Positions 47,539-56,447 of a stretch of DNA of 64,000 nucleotides are shown piece by piece. The translations under genes and the position numbers were made by a program. Positions within the stretch are counted from its first letter, which is position 1, and each line of letters opens with the position of its first letter. The notes below the pieces were generated by a model. The model saw only the letters and a list, made by a program, of their open reading frames with translations. It was not told the origin of the DNA and did not search any database. The stretch is from Sinomonas sp. R1AF57 (lineage in GTDB: Bacteria; Actinomycetota; Actinomycetes; Actinomycetales; Micrococcaceae), in the NCBI RefSeq assembly GCF_002224485.1, contig NZ_CP022463.1, positions 1,708,817 through 1,772,816 on the forward strand, in the 5' to 3' direction.

Positions 47539-49341
47539 TCACCCGTCAACTCTGCCACGACCCGGCCGTAGACCCAATCCGAGGATTCCGGCCACGCGGC
47601 GGGCATGGGCCCACTGCACCAGGAGCAGCTCCACCGCCCACCGCACCAGTCCAGCTGCCCGCGCGCGTCCCGCGGGCACCATGAAAGCCCACAGCAGCAG
47701 GATGTTCAGCCCCGAGAACGCTGCCATCGCGGCCGCACCGGCGACGCCCTCCGGCCACGGCAGGGCTGCGCCCGGGACAGCGGCGAGCCCCGAGGCAATG
47801 AGGGCGAGCAGCTGGGCGGCGGCCCCGCCGACGGCGGCCGCTGCGACCGCCAGTGGCTGGGCAGCGCCCAGCGCCAGTGCCACCGTGCCAGCCACCGTGA
47901 TCACCGGCACGAGCGGGGCGACCACGATGTTCGCGATCAGGGACAGGCTCAGGAACGCGGGCTGGATCAGGACCATGATCGGCCCGCACAGGAGCTGGGC
48001 CGAGAGCGGAACCGAGATCGACAGCGCCATCCACAGCGGCAGGCGCGCGGCCAGCACAGCGGAGAGCGGTGGCCCGAGCAGGACGATGCCGAGCGTGGCC
48101 ATGACCGAGAGCAGGAATCCGAGGCTCGCCCCGAGCGGCGGGTCCGCGAGGACGAGGACGAGGACCGCCGCCGAGAGCGCCGAGCAACTGCGCCCCGCGC
48201 GCCCTGTGGCGAGCGCGACGAGCCCCACGGCGCCCATCACGGCCGCCCGGAGGACGCTCGGCTCCGGCCCGACCACGAGGGCGAAGGCGAGGAGGACTGC
48301 GGCGCACCCGGTCAGCGCGCCCCAGCGCGGCGCCCTCAGCGCCCGGAGGGTCAGGAGGGCGGCGCCGAGCAGGATCGTGAAGTTGGCACCGCTCACCGCC
48401 GTGAGGTGCCCGAGGCCGACCTCGCGCATCGCTGCCTCGAGCTCGGGCGGAAGCACGCTCGTGTCCCCGACGGTGATCCCGCTCAGGAGCCCTGCCGCCT
48501 CGGGCGACAGCCAGTCCGAGGAAGCGCGCAGGGCCGCCCGCGCCTCCGCAGCGGCACCGAGCGCTGGATCCGTGCCCAGGACTCGGGGGCGGTTGCTGAT
48601 GCTCAGGAGCGCAGTCCCCGACGGCTCGCGGGCAGGTGTGACGGTTCCCGCCACACTCACCCGCTGCCCGGGACGGAGGCCTGAGAGGTCCTTGCCGCCT
48701 GCCAGCAGGATGCGAGCCGAGGAGGCGAATTCGACACCCTGCCCGGTGGCCCGCTCAAGGCGCGCGCCGGCGAGGAAGCGGTCTGCTGAACCGAACCGCG
48801 CGCCCTGCGCCTGCTGGCGCGGTTCCGCCGAGACCAGGACCACCGCCCTGGTCTGCCCTCCCACAGCCAGGAGCTCGCCTGCGGGGCCCGCACGCTCGGC
48901 CGCCGCGTGGGAGGCCGCCGCCGCAAGTCCCGCGGCCAGGGCGAGTGCTGCGCAGCCGGGCAGGACGAGGGCGCGGGCCGCCCGCCGCGCACCGAACAGC
49001 CCAGTCCCGGCGACGCCGGCGCCGAAGACGAGCAGGACGATGACGACGCACGCCATCCCTCCTCCCCACCCAGGGGCGCCGTCCAGATGATGTCCGAGGA
49101 AGGGTGCCGCCGCCGCGCCCGCCCAGGCCGAACCCCCCACCGGCACGAGCCTCAGGTCGCGGAACCGGCTCCTGGACTGCACAGGCGCCGGTTCGTCCGA
49201 GGACGCCCATAACCGGGCCGTCCACTCCCGGAGGCGGCCGACGCCGGCGGCGCGCTCGGCGGGCAGGTTCTGCGCTGCGACGCCTCGGGCCGCCGCAGTC
49301 CGGTAGCGATCCCACGCCGCGCTTCTCTCTGCCCCGCTCAT
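47539..49341 (-). CDS. comEC: ComEC/Rec2-family DNA-uptake membrane protein, without beta-lactamase domain
   Basis: Membrane protein of 600 residues with about ten helices. An N-terminal DUF4131-like OB region (about 150-260) is followed by the Competence domain (GLLSGITVGDTSVLPPELEAAMREVGLGHLTAVSGANFTIL and onward). ComEC normally forms the channel for single-stranded DNA in transformation. The metallo-beta-lactamase domain seen at the C-terminus of many ComEC proteins is absent: the protein ends shortly after the last helix. The ATG overlaps the comEA stop (ATGA). Confidence 0.88.
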   Translation of the reverse strand: MSGAERSAAWDRYRTAAARGVAAQNLPAERAAGVGRLREWTARLWASSDEPAPVQSRSRFRDLRLVPVGGSAWAGAAAAPFLGHHLDGAPGWGGGMACVVIVLLVFGAGVAGTGLFGARRAARALVLPGCAALALAAGLAAAASHAAAERAGPAGELLAVGGQTRAVVLVSAEPRQQAQGARFGSADRFLAGARLERATGQGVEFASSARILLAGGKDLSGLRPGQRVSVAGTVTPAREPSGTALLSISNRPRVLGTDPALGAAAEARAALRASSDWLSPEAAGLLSGITVGDTSVLPPELEAAMREVGLGHLTAVSGANFTILLGAALLTLRALRAPRWGALTGCAAVLLAFALVVGPEPSVLRAAVMGAVGLVALATGRAGRSCSALSAAVLVLVLADPPLGASLGFLLSVMATLGIVLLGPPLSAVLAARLPLWMALSISVPLSAQLLCGPIMVLIQPAFLSLSLIANIVVAPLVPVITVAGTVALALGAAQPLAVAAAAVGGAAAQLLALIASGLAAVPGAALPWPEGVAGAAAMAAFSGLNILLLWAFMVPAGRARAAGLVRWAVELLLVQWAHARRVAGILGLGLRPGRGRVDG

Positions 49342-50210
49342 CCGACGGTCACCAGGGGCAGGAGGGACTCGAGCATCTTGGGGCCCACTCCGTCCACCGC
49401 GTCGAGGTCCTCCGGCGAGCGGAAGCGGCCGTGGGCGGTCCGGTAGTCGATGATGCGCTGGGCGAGGACGGGGCCGACTCGCGGGAGCGTGCCGAGCTCC
49501 TGTGCGGTGGCCTGGTTGATGTTCACCTTCGCGGCAGGGGCGCTCGCGGCCCCGGAGCCTGTATGCGTGCCCGCTGCCGTGCCGGTTTCCGAGGCGGCCG
49601 CCGGGTCGGGTTCCTCGCCCAGGCGCGGCACGTGGAGCCGCGATCCGTCCTCGACGGGCGCTGCGAGATTGAGCCGGTGCACGTCGGCCTCCGGGAGCGC
49701 ACCGCCGGCCGCCGCAATGGCCTCGTGGATCCGCGAGCCACCGGGCAGCCTGATCACGCCCGGTGATGCCACCGCGCCGGCCACGTGCACGACAAGATCG
49801 GAGCCCGTCGCCGCGGCCCCGGCGGTCGGCAGTCCCGGAGCCGTGCTGTCCGCGGGGACCGCGCCGCCGGCCTCCGCTGCCTCCGCCGTGCCCGAGCCGA
49901 CAGCGTGGACGAAGGGTTCCGCCGTCCGGGAGCTCCACCACCAGGCGCCCCCGGCCGCCGCCCCGATCGCGCACAGCAGCACGACGAGGCGCGCCGAGAG
50001 GAGGAGGCGGCGCCGGGGAAGAGCGCCTTCGCTGTCCGCGGGCGGGATGTCGCGCTGCGGCGGGGCGTCCTCCGCGCCGCCCGTGGGAGGATCGGGGTCC
50101 ATCGGCTCGAGGAGCCCGGGCGTGGCAGGCAGGGGGACCGGGAACAGCTCGTCCCAGCGGTGCCGGGCTCCGCCCCGCGCCGCCCGACGATCCCTCCCCG
50201 CCCGAGCCAT
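49338..50210 (-). CDS. comEA: ComEA-like DNA-binding protein
   Basis: Protein of 290 residues: Pro-rich cytoplasmic tail, one membrane helix (about 69-92), an external linker, an SLBB domain (LVVHVAGAVASPGVIRLPGGSR, about 138-195), a second linker and a C-terminal pair of helix-hairpin-helix motifs (VNINQATAQELGTLPRVGP, then FRSPEDLDAVDGVGPKML). It should capture double-stranded DNA outside the membrane and hand it to ComEC. It is coupled to comEC by a four-base overlap. Confidence 0.93.
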   Translation of the reverse strand: MARAGRDRRAARGGARHRWDELFPVPLPATPGLLEPMDPDPPTGGAEDAPPQRDIPPADSEGALPRRRLLLSARLVVLLCAIGAAAGGAWWWSSRTAEPFVHAVGSGTAEAAEAGGAVPADSTAPGLPTAGAAATGSDLVVHVAGAVASPGVIRLPGGSRIHEAIAAAGGALPEADVHRLNLAAPVEDGSRLHVPRLGEEPDPAAASETGTAAGTHTGSGAASAPAAKVNINQATAQELGTLPRVGPVLAQRIIDYRTAHGRFRSPEDLDAVDGVGPKMLESLLPLVTVG

Positions 50211-50296
50211 GGCGCTACGGTTGCACGGTCGGCCCCCGGCGGCGTCCCTGCGGCCGCCTATGTGGACAGGCCCCCGCGAACAGGGGCTGTGGAGGA

Positions 50297-51295
50297 CTAG
50301 TTGCCCCCGGCCGCGGGCGCCTCCGCCGGCAGGTCCTGCCCGCCCACCGCCGCCCGGGCGATGACCACGGCCAGGACCCCCAGCCCCGTGTGGGCGGCGA
50401 GGACGGCCGGCAGCGGCGACAGCACGACGTCGTCCGCCTCCTTCCCGACCGAGCGGGCGAGGGTCCGCGCGAACTCCTCGGCCTCGGGGCGGTTGCCGAA
50501 GTAGTGCACCGCGACCTCGGCGGGATCCAGGGCCGAGAAGGCGGACGCCGCGAGCTCCTGCAGCCGCTGGACGGCACGGGTCGCGGTGCGCACCCTCTCG
50601 AGGGGGACGATGAGGCCCTCGCGGAGGGTCAGGAGGGGCTTGATCGACAGCATCGTTCCCACGAGCGACGCAGCTGCGCCGATGCGTCCGCCCCTGCGCA
50701 GCTGCTCGAGGCTTGGGACGTAGAAGAGCACCTCCGATCCGCTGAGGCGGGCCATGGCGGCCGACTTCACCCCGTCGGCGTCGGCTCCCGCCTCAGCGGC
50801 ACGGACTGCATCCCGGACGGCGAATCCGAGTGCCATGGCTGCGGAACGGGAATCGACGACCTCCACCGGGATGCCGACCCGCTGGGCGGCGAGCCGCGCG
50901 GCGTCGGCGGTGCCGGAGAGCTTCCCTGACAGGTGCAGCGACACGACGGCCTCGAATCCGGCGTCCTCGAACCCGCGGTACACCCGCTCGAACTGGCCCG
51001 GAGCGGGCCTCGAGGTGCGCACGGGCCGCCCGGCCGCGAGGGCGAGGCTGAGCGCGGTGTCTACGTCGGCCCCCTCCGTGAAGATCTCGTCCCCCGCCAT
51101 CACGGGCAGGTCCACGACGGCGAAGCACCCGAGCTGGAGGAACGCGTCGGTCCACTCCGGCGGCAGCGCGGCCGCGGAGTCGGTGACGACTGCGACCCGC
51201 GGTGCCGGGGTCGGCGCCGGTGCGGGCCCGGGCCGCAGCCGTTCCCAGCGCCGCCTCAGCCAGCCGAGGGCGTCGGGCCCCTGTCCGTCAGCCAC
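50297..51295 (-). CDS. DegV family fatty-acid-binding protein
   Basis: Protein of 332 residues with the DegV fold: VAVVTDSAAALPPEW near residue 34, the TSRPAPGQF loop, LHLSGKLSGTADAA, VDSRSAAMALG and a C-terminal lobe with LSIKPLLTLREG. Characterised members bind fatty acids and present them to fatty-acid kinase, but some families differ. GTG at 51295 is used. It lies 13 bases after leuS on the same strand and probably shares its transcript. Confidence 0.9.
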   Translation of the reverse strand: MADGQGPDALGWLRRRWERLRPGPAPAPTPAPRVAVVTDSAAALPPEWTDAFLQLGCFAVVDLPVMAGDEIFTEGADVDTALSLALAAGRPVRTSRPAPGQFERVYRGFEDAGFEAVVSLHLSGKLSGTADAARLAAQRVGIPVEVVDSRSAAMALGFAVRDAVRAAEAGADADGVKSAAMARLSGSEVLFYVPSLEQLRRGGRIGAAASLVGTMLSIKPLLTLREGLIVPLERVRTATRAVQRLQELAASAFSALDPAEVAVHYFGNRPEAEEFARTLARSVGKEADDVVLSPLPAVLAAHTGLGVLAVVIARAAVGGQDLPAEAPAAGGN

Positions 51296-51308
51296 TCGGC
51301 GCCGCAGA

Positions 51309-53804
51309 TCAGGCCGGGACGATGTTGACCAGCTTCGGCGCGCGCACGATCACCGTGCGGATGCCGCGGCCGTCCAGGATGCGCTCGACGTTCGGCGACG
51401 CGAGCGCGAGCTCCCGCAGCTCGTCCTCGGAGATCCCCGGTGCCACCTCGAGCCGGTCGCGCACCTTGCCCTGGACCTGCACGACGGCGGTGACGGTCTC
51501 CTCGACGGTCAGCGCCGGGTCGTGCTGGGGCCACGCGGCGTTCGCGACGGAGGGCTCGCGGCCGAGCGCGGCCCACAGGTCCTCCGCGGTGTACGGGGCG
51601 AAGAGGCTGAGCATGATCGCGATCGCCTCGACAGCCTCGCGCACGGCCGGATCCGCACCGCCGGGGCCCGAGTCGATGGCCTTGCGGGTCGCGTTGACCA
51701 GCTCCATGGCCTTGGCGACTACAACGTTGAACTTCCGCGACTCGAGCAGGTCTGTCGCCTCGGCGAGGGTCCGGTGTGTCACCGCGCGGAGCGCGCGGTC
51801 ACCCGCGGCCGGATCGGTTCCGGGAGCGCTCGTGACGTCCTGGCCGAGCCGCCACGCACGGGCGAGGAACTTGGCGGAGCCCGACGGCGAGACGTCCGCC
51901 CAGTCGACGTCGTCCTCCGGCGGCGAGGCGAAGACCATGGTGAGGCGGACGGCGTCCACCCCGAACTGGTCGAGCTGCTCTCCGAGGTCGACGCCGTTAC
52001 CGAGGGACTTGCTCATGGCCTTGCCGCCGTTGAGGACCTGGCCCTGGTTCATGAGCGCGGCGAAGGGCTCGTCGAACTCGATGAGTCCCATGTCCTTGAT
52101 GACCTTGGTGAAGAACCGGCTGTACAGCAGGTGCAGGATCGCGTGCTCGACGCCGCCCACGTACTGGGCGACCGGCATCCAGTTCTTCGCGGCCTCGGGG
52201 TCGAACGGGCCCTCGGTGTACTGGGGCGAGAGGTACCGGAGGTAGTACCAGGACGAGTCGACGAACGTGTCCATCGTGTCCGTGTCCCGCTTGGCGGCCC
52301 CGCCGCAGGACGGGCACGTCACGTTCACCCAGCCCTCGGCGGCCGCGAGAGGGGACGTGCCCTTGGGCGCGAGCTGCTCGCCGCGGAGGTCGTCCGGCAG
52401 CCGGACCGGCAGCTGGTCGTCCGGGACAGGCACTTCACCGCATTCGGCACAGTGGATGATCGGGATCGGCGCGCCCCAGAAGCGCTGCCGGGACAGCAGC
52501 CAGTCCCGGAGGCGGTAGTTGACGGTGCCCTCGCCCGTGCCGGCGTCCTTCACGATCTCGATCGCCTTGGCGATGCCCTCGGCCTTGCTGAGGCCATCGA
52601 GGGGTCCCGAGTTGATGATCGTGCCTTCGCCGACGGTGGCCACTCCGGTGACCGCAGGGTCGTCCTCGCCGGTGTCGAGGACGGGCCGGACGGGCAGGTC
52701 GAAGGCCTTGGCGAAGTCGAGGTCGCGCTGGTCGTGGGCCGGCACCGCCATGATGGCGCCCGTGCCGTACTCGGCCAGGACGTAGTCCGCTGCCCACACG
52801 GGAAGCTTCTCGCCGCTGAGCGGATTCACGGCGTAGCGGCCCAGGAACACGCCGGTCTTCTCCCGGTCGGTGTTCTGCCGCTCGATCTCGGACAGGTTCT
52901 TCACGCGGTCCTGGTACTCGCCCAGAGCCTGGGCCTGTTCGGGCGCGACGAGGTCCCCGGCGAGCTCGGCGTCGGCGGCGACCACGAAGAAGGTCGCCCC
53001 GTAGAGCGTGTCGGGCCGGGTCGTGAAGACCGTGACCGTGCGCTCGGGACGGCTGTCCGTAGCCTCGACGGTGAAGTCGACGTGAGCCCCTTCAGAGCGG
53101 CCGATCCAGTTGCGCTGCATCGCCAGGACGCGCTCGGGCCAGTGGCCCTCGAGCTCGGCCATGTCGTCGAGCAGGCGGTCGGCATAGTCGGTGATCTTGA
53201 AGTACCACTGGTTCAGGGCCTTCTTGGTCACGGGGGTGCCGCAGCGCTCGCAGGCCCCGTTGACCACCTGCTCGTTGGCGAGCACGGTCTGGTCCTTCGG
53301 GCACCAGTTCACGGGATGGTTCTTGCGGTACGCGAGGCCGCGCTCGTAGAACCGCAGGAACAGCCACTGGGTCCAGCGGTAGTACTCGGGGTCCGAGGTG
53401 TGGAGGCGGCGGGACCAGTCCAGGCTCAGGCCGTACCGCTTGAACGAGGCCGCCTGGGTGTCGATGTTCGCATACGTCCACTCGGACGGGTGCGCGTTGC
53501 GCTTGATGGCCGCATTCTCAGCCGGCAGGCCGAAGGAGTCCCAGCCGATCGGGTGCAGGACGTCGTAGCCCTTGAGCCGCCAGTAGCGCGCCACGACGTC
53601 GCCCATGGCGAAGGCCTCGGCGTGGCCCATGTGGAGGTCGCCCGAGGGGTAGGGGAACATGTCGAGCACGTAGCGGCGCTCGCGGCTGCCGTCGTCCTTG
53701 GGCGTGAACACGCCCAGCCTGTCCCACACCGCCGGCCACTTGGCCTCCATCGCGGCGAAGCTGTACGTACTCTCCGACTGCTCCGCGACCCGCTCTTCGC
53801 TCAC
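51309..53804 (-). CDS. leuS: leucyl-tRNA synthetase
   Basis: Class I aminoacyl-tRNA synthetase of 831 residues that charges tRNA-Leu. Landmarks: HMGH at 58-61 (HIGH box), zinc-type cysteines (CPKDQ, CERCG), the CP1 editing domain in the middle, and AMSKS (KMSKS box) near residue 594. GTG at 53804 follows GGAGAGAAG. It sits behind a leader of about 140 bases containing a Leu-codon leader peptide and a terminator, so its expression is probably attenuated by charged tRNA-Leu. The degV gene follows. Confidence 0.97.
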   Translation of the reverse strand: MSEERVAEQSESTYSFAAMEAKWPAVWDRLGVFTPKDDGSRERRYVLDMFPYPSGDLHMGHAEAFAMGDVVARYWRLKGYDVLHPIGWDSFGLPAENAAIKRNAHPSEWTYANIDTQAASFKRYGLSLDWSRRLHTSDPEYYRWTQWLFLRFYERGLAYRKNHPVNWCPKDQTVLANEQVVNGACERCGTPVTKKALNQWYFKITDYADRLLDDMAELEGHWPERVLAMQRNWIGRSEGAHVDFTVEATDSRPERTVTVFTTRPDTLYGATFFVVAADAELAGDLVAPEQAQALGEYQDRVKNLSEIERQNTDREKTGVFLGRYAVNPLSGEKLPVWAADYVLAEYGTGAIMAVPAHDQRDLDFAKAFDLPVRPVLDTGEDDPAVTGVATVGEGTIINSGPLDGLSKAEGIAKAIEIVKDAGTGEGTVNYRLRDWLLSRQRFWGAPIPIIHCAECGEVPVPDDQLPVRLPDDLRGEQLAPKGTSPLAAAEGWVNVTCPSCGGAAKRDTDTMDTFVDSSWYYLRYLSPQYTEGPFDPEAAKNWMPVAQYVGGVEHAILHLLYSRFFTKVIKDMGLIEFDEPFAALMNQGQVLNGGKAMSKSLGNGVDLGEQLDQFGVDAVRLTMVFASPPEDDVDWADVSPSGSAKFLARAWRLGQDVTSAPGTDPAAGDRALRAVTHRTLAEATDLLESRKFNVVVAKAMELVNATRKAIDSGPGGADPAVREAVEAIAIMLSLFAPYTAEDLWAALGREPSVANAAWPQHDPALTVEETVTAVVQVQGKVRDRLEVAPGISEDELRELALASPNVERILDGRGIRTVIVRAPKLVNIVPA

Positions 53805-53858
53805 CGTGCTTCTCTCCACTTGTCGTCCACTTCCTGCACCGCTCGGCTCCACACACAC

Positions 53859-53881
53859 AAAAGCCCCTCGCACGGAGGGGC
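53859..53881 (-). terminator. attenuator terminator in the leuS leader
   Basis: On the minus strand GCCCCTC-CGTGC-GAGGGGC is followed by TTTT. It lies between the leader peptide and leuS, 55 bases before the leuS GTG. Confidence 0.75.
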
Positions 53882-53882
53882 G

Positions 53883-53920
53883 GCCGCTCGCTGTCCCGGA
53901 GGCCCCGGGGCGCAAGCGGC
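53883..53920 (-). promoter_or_regulatory. RNA helix between leader peptide and attenuator
   Basis: On the minus strand GCCGCTTGC (53920-53912), which begins at the leader-peptide stop codon, can pair with GCGAGCGGC (53891-53883) with one G-U pair. The second arm abuts the left arm of the terminator. Alternative pairing of GGGGC (53906-53902) with GCCCC of the terminator is also possible. The real antiterminator fold is not resolved here. Confidence 0.4.
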
Positions 53921-53946
53921 TAGCGAAGGAGGAGGATGCCACGCAT
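53920..53946 (-). CDS. leuS leader peptide, eight residues with three Leu codons
   Basis: ATG-CGT-GGC-ATC-CTC-CTC-CTT-CGC-TAG encodes MRGILLLR. The -10 hexamer TAGCAT (53958-53953) lies six bases before the ATG, so the mRNA would be leaderless and the peptide would be read by the first ribosome. Three consecutive Leu codons followed by RNA hairpins and a terminator before a leucyl-tRNA synthetase gene is the design of a ribosome-mediated leucine attenuator. Confidence 0.7.
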   Translation of the reverse strand: MRGILLLR

Positions 53947-53958
53947 GCGAATATGCTA
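53947..53958 (-). promoter_or_regulatory. -10 element of the leuS transcript
   Basis: TAGCAT on the minus strand, six bases before the leader-peptide ATG at 53946. Confidence 0.55.
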
Positions 53959-53982
53959 CCCCAGCACCTCCCCCGGGCCGGG

Positions 53983-54016
53983 CGCGCACGACGGCGAGCG
54001 CTCGCCGTCGTGCGCG
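53983..54016 (-). terminator. terminator of the glpDFK operon
   Basis: A 16-bp perfect stem (53983-53998 with 54001-54016) lies 18 bases after the glpK stop and just upstream of the leuS promoter. No T-run. Confidence 0.7.
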
Positions 54017-54033
54017 GGTGCGGGCCTGCTGGA

Positions 54034-55566
54034 CTACTTCACGTCCTCGTCGACCCAGTCCATCGACTTGGTGACGGCCTTCTTCCAGAGCCGCAGCTGG
54101 CGGTCTCGCTCCGCCGGATCCATCTGCGGGCTCCAGCGCTTGTCCTCGCCCCAGTTCGCGGCGCACTCGTCGAGGTCCTTCCAGAAGCCCACGGCGAGCC
54201 CGGCAGCGTAGGCCGCCCCGAGCGCCGTCGTCTCGATGACCTTGGGCCGCACCACGTCCACGCCGAGGATGTCCGCCTGGAACTGCATGAGCGCGTCGTT
54301 GGCGACCATGCCGCCGTCGACCTTGAGCTCCGACAGCGGCACGCCGGCGTCCGCGTTGACGGCGTCGAGCACCCCGCGGGTCTGGAACGCGGTCGCCTCC
54401 AGCGCGGCGCGCGCGATGTGGCCCTTGTTGGCGAACCGTGTGAGGCCGACGATGGTGCCGCGGGCGTCCGGGCGCCAGTAGGGCGCGAAGAGCCCCGAGA
54501 ACGCAGGCACGATGTACACCCCGCCGTTGTCCTGGACGCTCCTGGCGAGGCTCTCGACCTCCGGTGCAGTGCGGATCATGCCCAGGTTGTCGCGCAGCCA
54601 CTGCACGAGGGAGCCTGTCACGGCGATCGACCCCTCGAGCGCGTAGTGGGGGGCCGCGTCGCCGAGCCTGTAGCCGACGGTGGTGAGGAGGCCGTTCTTC
54701 GAATGGACGATCTCCTCACCCGTGTTGAAGATGAGGAAGCTGCCCGTGCCGTAGGTGCTCTTGGCCTCGCCGGCGGCGAACGCTGCCTGCCCGAACGTCG
54801 CGGCCTGCTGGTCGCCCAGGATGCCGGCGATGGGGACTTCGCGCAGCAGCTGGGAGCTGTGGACCGTCCCGTAGACCTCGGAGGAGGACTTGATCTCCGG
54901 CATCATGGACGCGGGCACCCCGAAGATGTCGAGGATCTCCTTGTCCCAGGAGAGCTTCTCGAGGTCCATGAAGAGGGTGCGGGAGGCGTTCGTGACATCT
55001 GTCGCGTGCACCCCGCCGTGCACGCCGCCCGTGAGGTTCCACAGCACCCAGGCGTCGGTGTTGCCGAAGAGGAGGTCTCCCCTCTCGGCACGCTCGCGGG
55101 CGCCGGCGACGTTGTCGAGGATCCACTTGATCTTCGTGCCGGAGAAGTACGTGGCGAGCGGGAGTCCCACGGTCGCCTTGAAGCGGTCGACGCCGCCCTC
55201 GGCCGCGAGCTCGTCGACGATGGCCTGCGTGCGGGTGTCCTGCCAGACGATGGCGTTGTAGACGGGCTTGCCCGTGTGCCTGTCCCAGACGACCGCGGTC
55301 TCGCGCTGGTTGGTGATGCCCACCGCAGCGATATCGTGCCGGGTGAGGTTGGCCTTGGAGAGGGCCTGCCCGATGACCTCGCGGGTGTTGTCCCAGATCT
55401 CGGTGGGATCGTGTTCGACCCAGCCGGCCTGGGGGAAGATCTGCTCGTGCTCGAGCTGGCCGGTGGAGACGATCGACCCGGAGTGGTCGAACACGATGGC
55501 CCGCGTGCTCGTGGTCCCCTGGTCGATCGAGATGACGTACTGCGGGGTGTCGGTCTGCTCAGACAT
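54034..55566 (-). CDS. glpK: glycerol kinase
   Basis: Cytosolic FGGY-family kinase of 510 residues that phosphorylates glycerol to glycerol-3-phosphate with ATP. The N-terminal [18 protein letters not shown] binds phosphate, NQRET and WQDTRT are substrate-region motifs, and [12 protein letters not shown] and the late [19 protein letters not shown] are FGGY signatures. AAGGAG precedes the ATG by about eight bases. It is the third gene of glpD-glpF-glpK, 55 bases after glpF. Confidence 0.97.
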   Translation of the reverse strand: MSEQTDTPQYVISIDQGTTSTRAIVFDHSGSIVSTGQLEHEQIFPQAGWVEHDPTEIWDNTREVIGQALSKANLTRHDIAAVGITNQRETAVVWDRHTGKPVYNAIVWQDTRTQAIVDELAAEGGVDRFKATVGLPLATYFSGTKIKWILDNVAGARERAERGDLLFGNTDAWVLWNLTGGVHGGVHATDVTNASRTLFMDLEKLSWDKEILDIFGVPASMMPEIKSSSEVYGTVHSSQLLREVPIAGILGDQQAATFGQAAFAAGEAKSTYGTGSFLIFNTGEEIVHSKNGLLTTVGYRLGDAAPHYALEGSIAVTGSLVQWLRDNLGMIRTAPEVESLARSVQDNGGVYIVPAFSGLFAPYWRPDARGTIVGLTRFANKGHIARAALEATAFQTRGVLDAVNADAGVPLSELKVDGGMVANDALMQFQADILGVDVVRPKVIETTALGAAYAAGLAVGFWKDLDECAANWGEDKRWSPQMDPAERDRQLRLWKKAVTKSMDWVDEDVK

Positions 55567-55621
55567 TCATTGCTCCTTTGGATGAGGGTCTGACGTGGAG
55601 GGTGAGGGTGTTCCGGCTGCC

Positions 55622-56377
55622 TCAGGAGGCAATCGAGGTGAAGAGGTCGGGCACGGCGCGTGCGAAGAGGCCAGCGAGCGCGCCGCCGAGGAGGGGGCCG
55701 ACGACGGGGATCCACGCGTACGCCCAGTCGCTGCTCCCCTTGCCGCGGATGGGCAGCACGGCATGGGCGATGCGCGGGCCGAGGTCGCGGGCAGGGTTGA
55801 TCGCGTAGCCGGTCGGGCCGCCGAGGGAGGCTCCGATGCCGACGACCAGGAGGGCGACGGCGAGCGGCCCCAGGCCCGAGGGGGTGCCCCCGAAGGCGAG
55901 GATCACCTCGACCAGCACAAAGGTTCCGATCACCTCGCTGACGAGGTTCCAGCCGCTGCTGCGGACAGCCGGGACGGTGGAGAAGGTTCCGAGCTTGTTG
56001 GCGGGGTCGTCCTCATGGTCGAAGTGTGGCTTGTAGGCGAGCCAGCACACAACAGCCCCGAGGAATGCGCCGACCAGCTCCCCGGCGATGTAGGTGAGCG
56101 TCGAGGCGACGTCGACGGGGACGCCGGGCGCGTATTCGGACTTGCCGGTGAGCAGGAGGCCGAGGGTGACGGCTGGGTTGAGGTGGGCACCCGAGCGTGC
56201 GGCGACGTAGACACCGGCGAACACGGCGATGCCCCAGCCCCACGTGACCATGAGGAAGCCGCCGGCGTTGCCTTTGGTGCCCTTGAGCGCCACGTTGGCG
56301 ACCACGCCGCAGCCGAGCAGCGTGAGCATGCCGGTGCCCAGGACTTCGGACAGGAAGACCAGTCCTAGAGACATCAT
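55622..56377 (-). CDS. glpF: glycerol uptake facilitator (MIP family)
   Basis: Membrane channel of 251 residues with six helices and two NPA half-helices: HLNPAVT (about residue 66) and YAINPARD (about 200). The Asp after the second NPA-R is the usual mark of glycerol facilitators rather than water channels. It sits between glpD and glpK on one strand, which fits import coupled to phosphorylation. The AAGGAG ribosome site serves one of two adjacent ATGs (56377 or 56374). Confidence 0.95.
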   Translation of the reverse strand: MMSLGLVFLSEVLGTGMLTLLGCGVVANVALKGTKGNAGGFLMVTWGWGIAVFAGVYVAARSGAHLNPAVTLGLLLTGKSEYAPGVPVDVASTLTYIAGELVGAFLGAVVCWLAYKPHFDHEDDPANKLGTFSTVPAVRSSGWNLVSEVIGTFVLVEVILAFGGTPSGLGPLAVALLVVGIGASLGGPTGYAINPARDLGPRIAHAVLPIRGKGSSDWAYAWIPVVGPLLGGALAGLFARAVPDLFTSIAS

Positions 56378-56411
56378 TGACTCCTTGAGGTGGTGGTTCG
56401 GATGGGGTGTC

Positions 56412-56447
56412 CAGACAAGCCAGACAAGTCAGACAAGTCAGACAAGA
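56412..56447. repeat. four tandem 9-bp repeats over the glpD stop codon
   Basis: On the plus strand four copies of CAGACAAG plus one variable base (C, T, T, A). On the glpD strand the unit reads CTTGTCTGA or CTTGTCTGG, so the first copy encodes the last residues Leu-Val and the stop, and the second repeats Leu-Val-stop in frame. Confidence 0.9.

Noticed and set aside
53805-53960. T-box riboswitch in front of leuS
   Set aside because: No T-box core sequence (such as TGGNACCGCG) is visible; the Leu-codon leader peptide with terminator explains the region better.
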